Part shown: positions 1 to 12,154 of the stretch, in pieces | Layout: each line of letters starts with the position of its first letter | Numbering within the stretch: position 1 is the stretch's first letter | Assembly (NCBI RefSeq): GCF_034702125.1 | Contig: NC_085857.1 | Coordinates: 57,548,426-57,612,425, forward strand | Source of the DNA: Engraulis encrasicolus | Lineage: Eukaryota > Chordata > Actinopteri > Clupeiformes > Engraulidae | Reading direction: 5' to 3' | DNA: 64,000 nucleotides | Position numbers and translations under genes: made by a program | The notes under the pieces: generated by a model | Told to the model about the DNA's origin: nothing | Seen by the model: only the letters and a program-made list of their open reading frames with translations | The model's database searches: none

Positions 1-1440
1 GAACACAGTATGAACAAAAGCAACCTGTCCTACGCTACGGAGACCTCCCATATGAAAAGATGTGCAATGAAAAGGATTTAATTTAATGCTAGCCAGATTA
101 GTGTGCCCTGTGACTTTTTTGCATGGTGCGTGTTCTGTATTTCTCCCGTAAAAACGGCTTCTCACGAGAAGGAGGCATGGAGGTTCCCACATGGAAATAG
201 CGCAGTGTTTCCCATACATTCAGGAAACTATGGCGCACCGCCATAGTTTCCGAAAATGTTTTTTTTTTAAAAAAAAAGATTTCCGTTTTTTTTAAAAAAC
301 AATTTGAAAAACGATTTCGTCCGCATTTTCCTCCTGGAGTAAATACATCCTATAGAGAAAACCATGAGTGCTTGAAAGACAGAGGGATCAAAAGCCTAGT
401 CAAGTTGTTGTAGTTAACTTGGTTTTGGGAGCAATAAAAAAAACCTTCAGAGAAGGGACAGTTGGGATGAGTTTACTGACACTCCCCAGGCTTTGTTTTA
501 CAGTTGTATGACAATGAGTTAGGCGACAGGCCTTCATTGACACAGCAGAGGGGACATCGGGCTGCATATGGAAATGAATGTGTAATGAATGTGAATATAG
601 ACATAAATGTGTGAAATGATGTTCAGCCCTTTTACTGGGAGGAATTTTGAAAAACTGGCTCTGTGACCAGCACCCCTCATGTAGAATGTGTACGCCTATG
701 TGTGTGGGGAAATGCCTACTCTCTTAGACCCTTTTTGTCTGTGCGTTAACAATTTCACAGTGCTCAAAAATTCTTATCTGTGCTCCTATTTTGTTATATT
801 TGTTTCATTGCATAGACCCCTGTATGAGGGACGAATGAAAAGTGTGTTGCAAACAGAAATGATTCACTCTACTGCATTTTTAAAAAATACACATGACAAT
901 GTACTACTATACATGTCATGGGTAAAATCTTATGTAATTTCTCAAAACATAAATGGCTGAAATGTAGGCCTATTGTTTCTCCATGTGCCAATGTCATACT
1001 TTACTCATTGTTTTGCCGTTTTGCATTTACGCCGCGTGAATTTTAACTCATTTTATAACATGCAGGTTCACATTGTACTATTATATATTTAGTGGTCAGC
1101 TGTACATTATCGATTTCCTTTTATCCATGTCCACTGCACATGACTAATTTCCTGCTCTATGAAAATATGTTGCCATTTAGCACTCTGTTGCATCATCAAT
1201 GGAAGACTGTATGTCAACCGGTAGCCTGCCATAGGGTGGATTCCAATATGCTGACTCCCGTACATGGTTTGAGCTTGTGGCCTTATGTTTAGCTGACTCG
1301 GTGGAGAAAACAATAAGGTTTCCCCATTTTCAGCCTAGCCAGTCATCCTATTTGCAAATAAGAAAATGACATTAGAATTGTGCTTTTGTAAGATATTGAA
1401 TTAAACTTCTGTCTTCAGTGACGTCATCACGAGACCACAA
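1..1440. other. Non-coding stretch, no gene seen
   Basis: AT-rich sequence with only short ORFs lacking recognisable domains or splice context. A segment around 110-205 is partly repeated at about 41785-41850 (shared words such as 'tatttctcccgt' and 'cacatggaaatagcg'), so it is probably part of a dispersed repeat. No RNA gene or promoter was recognised. Confidence 0.5.
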
Positions 1441-1465
1441 GCAGGCAAGATGGCAAGGGAGAGTG

Positions 1466-3150
1466 TTCCCATATAGTGCTCTATTACATCCCCAACACAG
1501 ACTGCACATCAGCAATATCCTGTCATACAGTGCTCTATTGCACCCCCAACGGCAGACTCATGGCCGTAGCCAGCCATGTGAAGTAGGCGAGGTCCATGAT
1601 GCCGAAATTTTATTATTAATATAAAATATAAATTAAAAATGAATTAATAAAATAAATAAATATAGGCTACACAGGCCTATATATAGGGCCCTCCTCTATG
1701 AATGTATAGGCCTAATGTGAAATAGTAAATATGTAGACATGTATAATAATAAATATGTTGTAGTTTTCAGCCAACTCAGCCTATTCCCTTTGAATGGCTA
1801 TGCTTTGGTATCATGCCTCTTTTATTATAAACAGCATTCTCCCAGTGAGTAAAGCCCTTTGTAAGGAAACTAAAGTTTGACCCTGAAGTTGCACAATAGG
1901 CTACATCCTCAGATGGCAAGTTGCTCAGCCATTCATATTTTTCTCCCAATGAAATTACACTTCAGCTGTTTTCCTCCAAAGATACAGGGATAGCTATCTC
2001 TGTAGTGCAAACCACCTATTTTGGAGTAAACTTTTTTCTTCCTAGAGTCGCATCAAACGTTTTGTTTTTATTTAGTTGTTATAGTTCTTCACAAGCGCAG
2101 AAGACAAAAGTCTATCAACGAGAAAGAAAAGTAGCCTATCCTCTGCACTCCTGAGCCATCTGATGCGTCACGGCTATGCAGACACAGTAGTCACGGGAGC
2201 CTCTTCAGGTGTGGATATTTCACTGCGATTGACTCTGACGAAGACGTGGCAACGTCTATAGTCTTGGCACTTGTCCAAATTAACAGTAAAATATCCACAT
2301 CTGAAGATGTTACGGTGACCTCTATCAGTGTTTATCACAGGCTTTCCAATTAACAATCAATTAGGCTACCTTTCACGGATACCCTATACTTTTACCTTTA
2401 TGCAGCAGCTGATGCAGCAGCCGGCCTTCTTAAAATAATGACTCAAATGGCTTTTTAAGACACCATAGCCTACTTGTTACGCATGAGCTTTAGGTAGGCT
2501 ATACAACAGTTGGCTTTCTGTTAGCGGAGATCTCACCAAGCACGGGCTTTCTGATAGATCTCACCAAGCGTGTGCTTAATGGGCACGTTCGTGACAGCAC
2601 ATTACTGCGCAGGCTGCACACGCACACTTTGCCATTTCAATGCATTTTTCCAACCAGAAAGCATGGTAATTTTGCGTTGCGCAATGCGCTGTCACGAACG
2701 CGACCAAACACTTGCGATGTCGGCTGAGTTGTGTTCTCTCCCACGAGTTGCACCACTTGCGATATTAATTAATCTTGTTTACTCGCAAAAACAGAACACA
2801 AAGGCAAAACTAGAACACATAGCACATGGAGGTTAACCACAGTTTGCAAAGGACGCTTCACAAAGGTTTATAGATGTTTTTCTGTGTTGCAGTTGGTAAT
2901 ATTTGCCGTTAAAAAATAATAATAATAAAAAACCTCTGGCGATAGGCGAGGTCCGGACCTCGCTAGCCTCAAATGTCCCTACGGCCATGGGCAGACTGCA
3001 CATCAGCAATATCCTGTCATATAGTGTTCTATTACACCCCCAACGTCAGACTGCACATCATCAATATCCTGTCATATAGTGCTCTATTACATCTCCAACA
3101 CAGACTGCACATCAGCAATATCCTGTCATATAGTGCTGCTTATAACCTCA
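1466..3150 (+). repeat. ~57-bp minisatellite split by a transposon
   Basis: Units of about 57 bp containing 'gactgcacatcagcaatatc' followed by 'ctgtcatatagtgctctatta' occur at 1466-1558 and again at 2990-3150. The two parts were one array that was separated by the hAT-like element at 1559-2989. Confidence 0.75.
1559..2989. mobile_element. Non-autonomous hAT-like element
   Basis: The terminal inverted repeat CATGGCCGTAG at the left matches CTACGGCCATG at the right, and the 8-bp duplication GGCAGACT flanks it at 1551-1558 and 2990-2997. An 8-bp duplication with short terminal repeats is the signature of hAT elements. No transposase ORF was recognised in the 1.4-kb interior, so it would depend on a helper element. 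Confidence 0.8.
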
Positions 3151-4476
3151 TACTGGATTTCCAATGTCCTGAAGAACAATGAGGCAAACTGTTCATGGTC
3201 AAATGTTAGTGAGAGGTTTTATTTTGTTTTGAAGTGTCTCATTTTACTCTACACCATGTGTATCAGTTTTGTGTCTCAGTCTCAGAAAAAAAAACAACTT
3301 GTCTGGCTTTTCAGGCCTATCTTAAACCAGTACGGTATACACCTGAACACAACAGCCTATCAACCATATGGTTTCATGTGTTGGAAGTGCAGTAACATGC
3401 ATAGTATAACTTTATCTACCTGAAACTATTTTCTTTGATGAAACAGTTGATTATACCGAGCGAAATTTAACTTTTATGTGCCAAAAACATTTTTTTTGTG
3501 AAAAAGCATGGTTACTAAAGCTAAGCAGCATGTTTTCTTCCTGGTAATTAGGGAATGTAAGGGGGTTGAAAACAATGTGGTTAAATGATCACAAATTTGT
3601 TCCAATGCTGAGATATAGGCCGGGGGTGTCTCACATTACCCCGCTCTCCCCAACTTCTCTTGCAAATATGATCACAGTTCCTATACAGAAATGACAAAGC
3701 TAATAAACAAAAGATAATTGCATATGATAATTACTGCAGTTTTTATGTTTGATTTAAAAATGGAAATGTGATTGAAAACTGTTATAAACAAATAATAATG
3801 AAATACTGTAAATGTGGACTCTTGAGTACAGCAAAATTGAATTAATTAAAAATCACTACCTGACATATTTGACACGTTTTAATGTAATGTTACGGAAAAT
3901 ACACACAGTAACCAGTGACCTAGTGTAACAGTAAAAACAGTAAGTGTAAAATATAAGTAGGCCCAATATAGGCTATTATGTGCAAAGTTTGTATCTTCAT
4001 AGCCAGGGGGTGTTCACTCACAGAACTAGCTACTAGCCACAACTGGCTAACCCTAATCCTACCTAAGTGCAAAATGAATGAGTGCCAATGGAGTTTTCTA
4101 CCATTATAATTTTTCTGATTTTTTATAATTTTTTGGTCCTAAAATATTAATATTCAGTTCGAAGCTAGAAATAATAGGATCCCATTTGAGTAGCGTTTCG
4201 ATTATTTTGCACCGCTAGATTATTATATACTGGGTCACAAAGCTCAATTTTTATGAGGCCAAACCCATAAACATTAGCGGGATGCTAGCGAGTACAGGTC
4301 GAAATCTTCTAACCTGCTGTAAAACTACACACCTGAACGATTTGTCAATACAGCCTATTGTTAAACACCAGTCATAGTGCTTACCAGGAATGTTTTGTTG
4401 ATATTTGTGACTGATAATCGCAGTAGCAATGTATTTATCATTTGGGTTCCCCTTTCCATTCCATACATTTTCCCAC
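3151..4476. other. Non-coding stretch, no gene seen
   Basis: AT-rich sequence with homopolymer runs and short ORFs. Nothing in it resembles a known gene, RNA or complete transposon. Confidence 0.45.
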
Positions 4477-6076
4477 ATGAAGAGTAGCAGTCAGCTGCGG
4501 GCTGTAGCTGGTTGGACGGCGGACGTCCCCAGGGACGTTCCAAACGGTGGCTATATTGATAAGGTCAAGGCCCCCGTCCAAGTTGATAGGGTTGATAGCC
4601 ATATTGATAGGGTCACCACGATCATTCTCGATCTAGCACTAGCAGGCCAGGCCCCTCCGCGCCACACCGTCTGTAGCATTCAGCCAGCCGAAGCAAGTAG
4701 CCGAAGCGGACAACGAACCTCGCAGACGAAATCGCGGAGACAGTAAGTGAGAAATACGTCCAAATGCTTACATGATATTTGTCATCAATGATGTTTTTAT
4801 ATTTTCGAACTTAGCTTTTTTGTGTATTGCTCGATATTGTTCGGCTGTCTCCTTGCGTTCGTTTGTTTGCTGGTGGCATGTACTTGAATGTGCTAGCCAG
4901 CCAGCCTGACTGACAAACCGCGGTTATCCCAGCTTTAGAAGTATATTGGCAAATGAAAATAAACACGTTAATTAACAGTTCCATCATGAACTAGCTAAGT
5001 GTATTAAAAGCTTTTTCAACCAAGAATGAGAGTGCCTTAGATTTGTTTCATTAAACACAATGTATTACACCAATGTCAACGAAAGATCCGATGAACGTGT
5101 TCATTGGTTGGGTATGCACTATGTTGCCAAACGATAACACGTGGCTAACTATTTGGCACATAGTTTGATGGCTATTCTTTGAGGCCGTTTCAAAGTGAAG
5201 TGTTTGCCACGTGTTAGTTGGCTATTCTTGCACGGCTGAGTGTCTTCATCGCGTGCTTCGCGGCTTTTATGCCGACGACGACTGGCCTGGCTACTGCTGC
5301 TGGGAATGTTCTAGATGGGGGGAGTTGTAAATAGGGGTTGGGGTGGTGGGGGGATGTATATTTCAGGGCTTCTTCAGGGCAAATGTTCTGTTCTGTTGTC
5401 CCTTTTGTTTTGATGAAAAAACTTTTTTTTTTTGTGTGCAGCAAAAACTTTTTTTCTTGAATGTTCTATTTAAATAATTCATAATAAATGACCATGATCA
5501 TGATGATATCCTGCTCTTTGTTGATTTCATATAGCTGGTGCTATGGGGGAAGGGATGGTGGCCTCACCTCATAACCCGGATTAACAATTTCTTTTTCAGA
5601 AACAGAGACCAATTATGTAATGATGTTTTAATTAATCGTGTTTTCATTTCTGTGTTCACTCAACTCTGAGCAGAGGTGTCAAAAGTAAAAGTAAAAGTAC
5701 TTTTGTGGTGTAATTACAACACTTGCACATGGTATTTCATAGCTGTCACACCATTTACGCCATTGTAACTAATGGGATAGATGGACTGTGTTGTTACTAA
5801 AAAACACTGAAAACCTGACAAGGACCCACCATAAATTTGATCCAACCAGTGCACAGTTAGCTGATCGTCAGACAAGTAGGCCTACACAGATCTACTGTTT
5901 ACTCAGATAAGTTTCTTGTGTAGGAAGGAAACTGTGTTTCTTTTTTTTTACTTTTACTTCGGACACCTCTGAGTCACTTAATTAGTGCAGTATGAATGTT
6001 GTTCACCTCTTTCAGGTCAAGTCTGCCTGGTGATGCAGAGCCACAAGGCCGCAGGAGAAGATACCAGGCGAAATGA
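4477..6076 (+). CDS. Candidate two-exon small ORF, unknown function
   Basis: An ATG at 4477 opens 266 nt that run into a strong donor (gagaca|gtaagt) after 4742. An acceptor (cctctttcag) ends at 6015, and the spliced reading continues in frame to a TGA at 6074-6076, giving 108 codons plus stop. The product would be hydrophilic, with an internal repeat based on Gly-Tyr/His-Ile-Asp-Lys/Arg-Val and an Arg-rich tail (RRRRYQAK). The first exon is GC-richer than its surroundings, as expected near a promoter. I recognise no domain. A third transcript part may follow at 6443 with a poly(A) signal at 6724. It could equally be a non-coding RNA whose frame continues by chance. Confidence 0.27.
5671..5971. 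mobile_element. Tol2-like hAT MITE
   Basis: A ~300-bp element begins CAGAGGTGTC and ends GACACCTCTG (10-bp perfect inverted termini), with subterminal AAGTAAAAGTA motifs mirrored at the right. CAGAGGTGT termini followed by aagta repeats are typical of Tol2-type hAT elements in fish. There is no coding capacity. A clean 8-bp duplication is not visible directly at these ends. It lies in the intron of the candidate gene 4477-6076. Confidence 0.65.
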
Positions 6077-6442
6077 AAGATGTGAATAAGTGTTAGTGAT
6101 TTGATCTATTTGGATAAGGCTTTGTGATTTGGTTGCATGGCGGCCTGAAAGAGTCACGAGGCCTAAAGATAAGACACGGTTTTGCACATGGGTGAAAATG
6201 TATGAAAAGTAAAGTTTTAATCTAATGTCTTTTTAGGTCGAAGATGCAGAATTCGGGACATCAGAAAAACAGCTTGACGTGTTTGTGCACTTCCTTTCAC
6301 CTGTAACAAAACTGTCAGTAATAGTGGTTGATGCATGGTGTCACTAACTTGATATATTTGATTCTAGACACATCACTGGATGGTGGCCTGCATGATTAAC
6401 ATTTGTACACACATACAATATCAATGTGGTTTTCTATAGCAG

Positions 6443-6745
6443 GATATGGATGTTCCAAGGCAAAGTTGTGTGTTGCCGGTGGAGTGGATTGTGCTCTTGT
6501 GTGCAGGTGTGTGTTGGTGATCCAAGCAGACTAGCAAAGCATGAGCATGAGGGCCATGGGCTAGACGTAAGGAAGCAGATGGGCAAGTCAAAGGCCATGA
6601 AGAAGGAACAATGGAGACCGTGGGTGAAGAGGAGGTGGCAAGATTATCGGAGTGACCCTATCAAGGCTCAAGATTATTCAAGCAACCCAACCTGCTTATT
6701 TTGAAATTTCATGTGCTAAGATTAATAAATCATCATTATACAAAC
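6443..6745 (+). ncRNA. Possible terminal exon with poly(A) signal
   Basis: A plausible acceptor (tttctatagcag) ends at 6442 and an AATAAA lies at 6724-6729. The stretch reads open in one frame to 6704 with a Lys/Arg-rich product, but no domain is recognised. It may be the last exon of the transcript starting near 4500. The connection to exon 2 is unclear because no convincing donor follows 6076. Confidence 0.22.
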
Positions 6746-6856
6746 ATTTTTCAACCTCTCCGTCTCAACTTCTTCCAAATGAACAATTCAACTATGCTTT
6801 ATAGTCAATGTCTTAACATGTGCTGGTCACACAAAGAAAGGAATGCCCATACATAC

Positions 6857-8680
6857 TAGGGTTTAATCCCGGGACCCGGGATTCCCGGGAAATCTGATCA
6901 AAACAATTTCCCGTTTCCCGGGAAAGCCATGACGGGAAACCGGGAAAAAAAATAAGTGCGTGTCTATTTGTTGTCCCAGCAACATAAGCAACAGTGCCAT
7001 CTAGCAGCGGTAACACTTCAGGCTCATTTAAGCAGCAGCAGTACAGGCCCATTTCAGCAATGTCTGAGGTGCGCTGTTGACGTATTATTTCATCCGCAAC
7101 CGCTTCTCAGAATTTCTAATCCACCCGCCCTAATGTTTTTTCTCCAATTTCCAAAACCGAATCCGCCCGCCATCCGCCTATTAGTTTTTAGTAGCCTATT
7201 TAAGATGCCTGAGGCACATAGTCGATCGTCTTTTTCAAGCAGTGCAGGTCATTTACATCTTGCCAGCCCATGTTTAAAAAAATCTCTAACTTATAGCGAT
7301 TCCCAACTTGTCTCCACCCATCGCACAACGTGAAAGTTGAAACGTGTGGATGCTTTAATGCAGCCTAAATTTTAACAGTTTAAATACATCCAGTCCAAGC
7401 AGCACAATCGAAACTATTGGCTATCTAGCTTACAAGTTTGGATGGTATCCAATAAGACGAGTCAAGTGTCTTGCGAAGAGTGCAGAGAATTACGTCGCGC
7501 GTGTGTGTGTGAGCGAGAGAGGGTGAGAGAGGGAGCGATTCCAAACTTGTCTCCATCCATCGCACAACGTGAAAGTTAACGTGTATGCTTTCATGCAGCC
7601 TAAATTGTACCAATTTTGCCTCCTCTCCAAGCAGCACAATCGAAACTATTGGCTATCTAGCTTGCAAGTTTGGCTGGTCTATCCAACAAGATGAGTCAAG
7701 TGACATATGTCTTGCGAAGAGTGCAAGCGTCGCTTTGTGTGTGAGCGAGAGAACCAGAGAGAGAACGAGAGAGAGGCGCTTCCCAAAATCGCTCTGCAGA
7801 AAGGGCAAGGCGATGTCTCCAAATATTAGACAAAATGCAGCTTATTTTAGTTAAGTAGACATCAGGGAAGTATTTTGCTTAATAGCAAAGCCGAGCTGAT
7901 TGGTTCATATTGCTCTGAAAGACACTCAAGTCTATGCCTATATTTTAATGGGTTTATTATGCGCGCGAGGTCACCTAACTGTAGTGACGCCCGGTGCTAT
8001 TACCAGAGGAAAACGATAGCACTTGGGCAAACGGTAAAGTCAGTTTAGCCATGCATACCTGCCTATGATGAACCAGTTTTCTTGTTTGAAAAAACACTCT
8101 TCCTGGCGCTAAAGCAAACTGCCATTTCTGACTGACCCAGATGAAATCCCATGCACGGAACTCCACTATTGAGATGACATCGCATAGGCTATATTTCCCA
8201 CCGCTTATCACAGTAGCCGACAGTGAAACATTGTTCTCATGAAGCTGGCGGTAGACGTGTATACTATCCACAGGTGAAGGACAATGTGCCATGATTTTGC
8301 GCACAACCTCAAACACAATTCCTTAATGGAAAATAGCCAACCCACTGTTGCATCAAACTTATAGGTGAAAGTCGTGAGCTCCACCGTCATTGACAAGTGC
8401 TGCATGCTGCGCACAGGCTATCATCTTACACTTCATTATTATTGTGTTGGTGGATAGGAGAGCTTAATCTTAATTCCTTTCTCCCAATAATGATACAAAC
8501 AGTAACAATTTACAAAATGCCAGTTTGGGAGGAACAGTTGAATTATAGCCTGTACATGACTAGATCAAAAAATTTGAAGAAAAAAAAAAAAAACCCGGGA
8601 TTTCCCGGGATTCCCGGGAAATGGGCCGTCAGATCCCGGGATTTGATTCATGCCATTTTCGGGAAAAATATTAAACCCTA
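6857..8680. mobile_element. hAT-like element with CCCGGGA-rich termini
   Basis: The ends read TAGGGTTTAAT and ATTAAACCCTA, with subterminal repeats of CCCGGGATTCCCGGGA, and an exact 8-bp duplication ATACATAC lies at 6849-6856 and 8681-8688. The interior (1.8 kb) has no recognisable transposase and carries a ~236-bp tandem duplication (about 7300-7770). It is a non-autonomous or deleted hAT element. Confidence 0.8.
7300..7770 (+). repeat. ~236-bp tandem duplication inside the hAT element
   Basis: The segments from about 7303 and about 7540 share 'tcgcacaacgtgaaagtt', then 'agcacaatcgaaactattgg' and 'gtcttgcgaagagtgca', in the same order. Each copy ends in a purine-rich 'gtgagcgagaga' run. The two copies differ by scattered substitutions and small indels. 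Confidence 0.75.
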
Positions 8681-8689
8681 ATACATACA

Positions 8690-9980
8690 GGCCTACGTAA
8701 GTGCAAGACTGGGCAACAGAAAACGTGCACAGAGCAGGAACCAGTTAACAGAGGATTACCAACAGAATTGTAAAACAGTTTGTAATTGTATGCTGCCGTT
8801 GGTATAATAGTCATGATTTCATGAACCCAGTCATTCAAGTGTTATTGTGTAATAACTTAAAACACAAGGACGAGGAGACTCGGGTATAAATGTCACAGTA
8901 GATGTTTGCTTGGTATCAACTGATTGACCCATCAGAATACATAACTAATGTATCCAAAATGTCTTTTTTAAATTATCTACGATTATATTGCTATAATTTT
9001 CATCTCTAAATAAATTAAAACTATACTTAACTTATATAAAACGCTATAAATGTAATGTTTCATGTCCACTTTAAAACGCGGCCAATGTTCTACTTTGCGT
9101 AGGGTAGCCTACTAGTGCAATATTAATCACATATCACAACACATGTCGAGTATCCTAATGTTTTATTGCATAAACATGTCCATATTCAGCTTTTAATGCC
9201 TTGTGCAGCGTGGAACCTCAAAGTATATTAAACAATTTGAATGTGAAATCATGCCGCTAGCAAAGTTCAAATAAAAACAAAGATAGGCCCTATCGGCCCA
9301 CAATTTGAATGTGAACAGGAAAAAGAAAGAAAATCAGTCTTGCACGCAGTTCGTTGAACTGCTAATAGAGTTTAGAAACAATAAATACATTATTTATTGT
9401 CTTCCGGTAGGTTCCAGGGACGTCCAACTGGCTTTGTGTGGCAGCGAACTGTACTTGCACATGAAGGACTTACCGACGCTCGCCAACTAGTGGATACTCC
9501 ATAGGAACTGCAGTATGCATGCAAAGCTAACTGGCTACAATCAGTGTGAACATTCTCCCTGTTAGAGATTCTCTGGTGTGGCACATCCACATGAAAGAGG
9601 TGGGAAACAGGATTTCCTAATAAGGTAATGTTTTCAAACAGTGGTGGATATTTGTTATACTCTATTTAAAAAAAAAAAGATTGTGTTGCCATATGGCAAC
9701 GCCATGCAATATCTTCTCTCAGAACAAAACGAAAACAAAACATTGCACTCCCGCTAAACTGCTTTTATTTTGAAATGTAATTCCTAGTGATTCGCTATTG
9801 AAAGAGTTGTTGGTTCTGCTGACTTCACGCATTCCTGGTTTCCTCAGTTAGAGAGAAGCCAAACAAACGGAAAATCCACATGTTACAGTGAATGCCTATC
9901 ATCGTCAAGTCATCATCACGGAATTACCTGGCAGGAATAACTATGAAATAATTTGAGGCTTGGTGCAGTGTAAGATAAAC
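8690..9980. other. Region upstream of the zinc-finger gene; 5' UTR likely
   Basis: No coding gene is recognised. The last few hundred bases should contain the 5' UTR and promoter of the ZF gene starting at 9981. A possible donor (aataag|gtaatg) near 9626 could end a non-coding first exon, but no TATA box or CpG island stands out. Confidence 0.35.
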
Positions 9981-10272
9981 ATGGATAGCGCGCTAGAAAA
10001 CGCGGAGGGTTGTCAGGGTGCAGGGAAGCATGCAGTCTTTCCCCTGGAATCCTCGGAATCTCTGGTTTCTAAAACTGAAATCTTATCACCAAGTCTACCG
10101 GCGACAGTAGAGGTTAAACTGGAGGCAGATGAGGACTGTGGATACGAGAATGACTCTCAGACAGGATCAGAAGCAGAAGAAGAGGAGGATGAAGAGTTCC
10201 ATCCGTCTTCATCAGTGACCAGCAGTTCGGATGTTTCAGAGGGCTCGTCGGAAGAAGAGCTATCTCTGAACG
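9981..10272 (+). CDS. First coding exon of C2H2 zinc-finger gene (acidic N-terminus)
   Basis: The ATG at 9981 has a good context (A at -3, G at +4) and an in-frame stop just upstream at 9954-9956. The exon gives 97 codons plus one base and ends at a consensus donor (aacg|gtaagc), so it is phase 1. The encoded N-terminus is Ser-rich and then strongly acidic, with an EEEEDEE run and an EGSSEEEL end, but has no finger. It does not look like KRAB, BTB, SCAN or the cyprinid FiNZ leader, so the domain is unassigned; an acidic region of this kind could recruit a cofactor. The nearest frame-compatible exon is 19341-20329, giving a 426-residue nuclear DNA-binding protein. Two further phase-1 ZF acceptors downstream (36848, 62339) are also compatible, so this exon may serve several products. 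Confidence 0.75.
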
Positions 10273-10403
10273 GTAAGCAGCAGACTCTTCAATATCATTT
10301 TGCCCGTTCCCCAACTAAATGCAGTAGGCCTAACCCTCCACTTCAATTTCTGCAACTACTCCCAGAGTTGTGTGGCTACGACCCTTGTTTAGTACAAGTA
10401 AGC

Positions 10404-10404
<1 letters not shown>

Positions 10405-10496
<92 letters not shown>
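10405..10496 (+). repeat. (CA)n microsatellite
   Basis: About 90 bp of uninterrupted CA in intron 1 of the ZF gene. Open frames through it (Thr-His or Val-Cys repeats) are artefacts. Confidence 0.97.
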
Positions 10497-10498
<2 letters not shown>

Positions 10499-10529
10499 AG
10501 TGGTTGACGTCTAAGGACGTAACACATTA

Positions 10530-10600
10530 AAAAAAAAAATAATAATAATAATAAAAAAAATAATAATAATAAAAAATATATATATATATATGAAAAAGGA
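10530..10600. repeat. AAT-rich and (TA)n low-complexity run
   Basis: Runs of A, AATAAT and TATATA follow the CA repeat. A short flank, 'gtggttgacgtctaaggacgtaacac', resembles one near 56690, so both may be parts of one dispersed repeat. Confidence 0.7.
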
Positions 10601-10639
10601 AAAAATGGATATAAATATATGCAGGGGAAGAAAGGAATC

Positions 10640-11300
10640 ACCGTAGCCTCTTCTATGTGGAAAATAACTTGTTTTATTGGGCAAGCGCCAAGACTAAGCT
10701 TAACGTTTCGACAGTCACTTCTTCAGAGCCAATATGGCAAACCTGGGTAGGTGGTGCTTAAAAAAACTTTCAGAAGCATCTGACAGGTGCGTAGGGGGGT
10801 GGTGACTGCAATCACCCAAGGGTGCCAATGACAGAGGCTGCACTCCAAAAACAAAAAAACAAAGAAGAAACAAATTCAAATTCAAAATTAAGCCAAACAC
10901 AAGAAAAGAAAAGTGGTGGGAAATACATCCTATTGCACCAAAGTAATATCCCAAAGAAAAATCACACAGAGGAGAGATCAACATAAGGGGCATTTGAGGT
11001 CATGTTAATTCATCAACACCCAAAGGGTGCGTCATACAATGACTCAATTATCTCAAGACGGGGCAGTAGAATAGTCTACAGAAAACAAGATAAGTTTAAT
11101 TCTTCATTAAGGCCATTTGGTTCAAGTGTGTTCAATGTATAAATCCAATACGCCTCTCTGCATAGCAACTTATTGACAATATCACCACCTCTAGGGGGTA
11201 AACTGATTTTCTCAATACCCATGGTTTGCCTCCATGTAGTGCCTGGCCATGGCAGGTAAACAAGTGAGTTTTACAAAAAAGGTGTATCCTCTCATAAGCC
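10640..11300 (-). mobile_element. Penelope-like element, 3' end with GIY-YIG endonuclease remnant
   Basis: On the minus strand, about 11200-11070 reads RGGDIVNKLLCREAYWIYTL followed by a Leu-Glu-Pro-Asn-Gly-Leu-Asn-Glu stretch and a stop. This is the usual C-terminus of the GIY-YIG endonuclease of Penelope-like retroelements. The 3' flank contains 'gaagaagtgactgtcgaaac', a motif common in these elements. Upstream, the frame is shifted and interrupted by stops, so this is a dead 5'-truncated copy lying in ZF intron 1. Confidence 0.7.
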
Positions 11301-11831
11301 AAGCATGGTAGTGGGACTGACATGGTTTGGGGATGCATGAATGCTGTCAACATTGGCAATCTGAAATACACCTAAAAGAAACATACATGTCAACATGCGC
11401 TGTGACTACTGAACCAGATCATGATATTCTCCATAGGATTGCATTCAAATCTCACACCAATCTATTTAAGCAAGATGCAGACTCAAAATGTAAAAGTTCA
11501 ATGCAAAGAAAGGTTGAAACGCACACTGATGACCTCCCTTGTCATCCCTTTTCATTTCGTTTCATTTCGGGACGATTCGAGCCAACATAGCCCCTTCTCT
11601 ACCGGATTTTAATCTGGGGTGCACTCACTTTTGTGAGTACATGTTCAAACATTAATGGCTGTATTTTGTTTTTTTCTGAGTGAACAAGAAATTTAAGCGG
11701 TTAAATATGTTGTTAAAAGGTCACTAATCATTGTGTCAAAGTGAAATTTCTGTAATGCTTTCCTATGAAAAGATATACTCAAAAATCTGCAAAACTGTGA
11801 GGGGTGTATTCACTTTCGTGATATACTGTAA
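11290..11831 (+). mobile_element. Tc1/mariner-type remnant
   Basis: The segment starts with a decayed transposase-like stretch ('ggtttggggatgcatgaatg') and ends in 'ggtgtattcactttcgtgat' then 'atactgta'. The latter matches the common fish mariner-type terminus built around GTGAGTACACCCC in inverse orientation; a second internal copy ('ggtgcactcacttttgtgag') lies near 11618. No intact frame remains and the left end is not defined. Confidence 0.55.
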
Positions 11832-12154
11832 CTTTATGTGGTTTCTTTGTGATATGAGTGTGGTGGACTTTTCACTTCATGTTTCCTCATGACTAACCTT
11901 TTACTGAACATGTGTATGATGTGATAATTCTAATCGGTTACTATATTGTATAATGTATTTATGGTGTGTAGTCAGATTATAATGATCAGAATATGTTTTT
12001 CTTTTTGAAAACTGACTTATGAAGAGATATGTCTACAACCTTTGAAATTATGAATTGTTTATATTGTAAATAAGTATTTGGGAAAGGTGCCCACTGTGTA
12101 TATAGGCCCTATCCTTCACTTTTAATGAGACACCCCTCGGATGAATGGGCTGCG

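Noticed and set aside
10330..10641. Long frames of Val-Cys or Thr-His repeats on both strands (also at 45582-45949 and 63484-63795)
   Set aside because: They are translations of CA microsatellites and have no other coding support.
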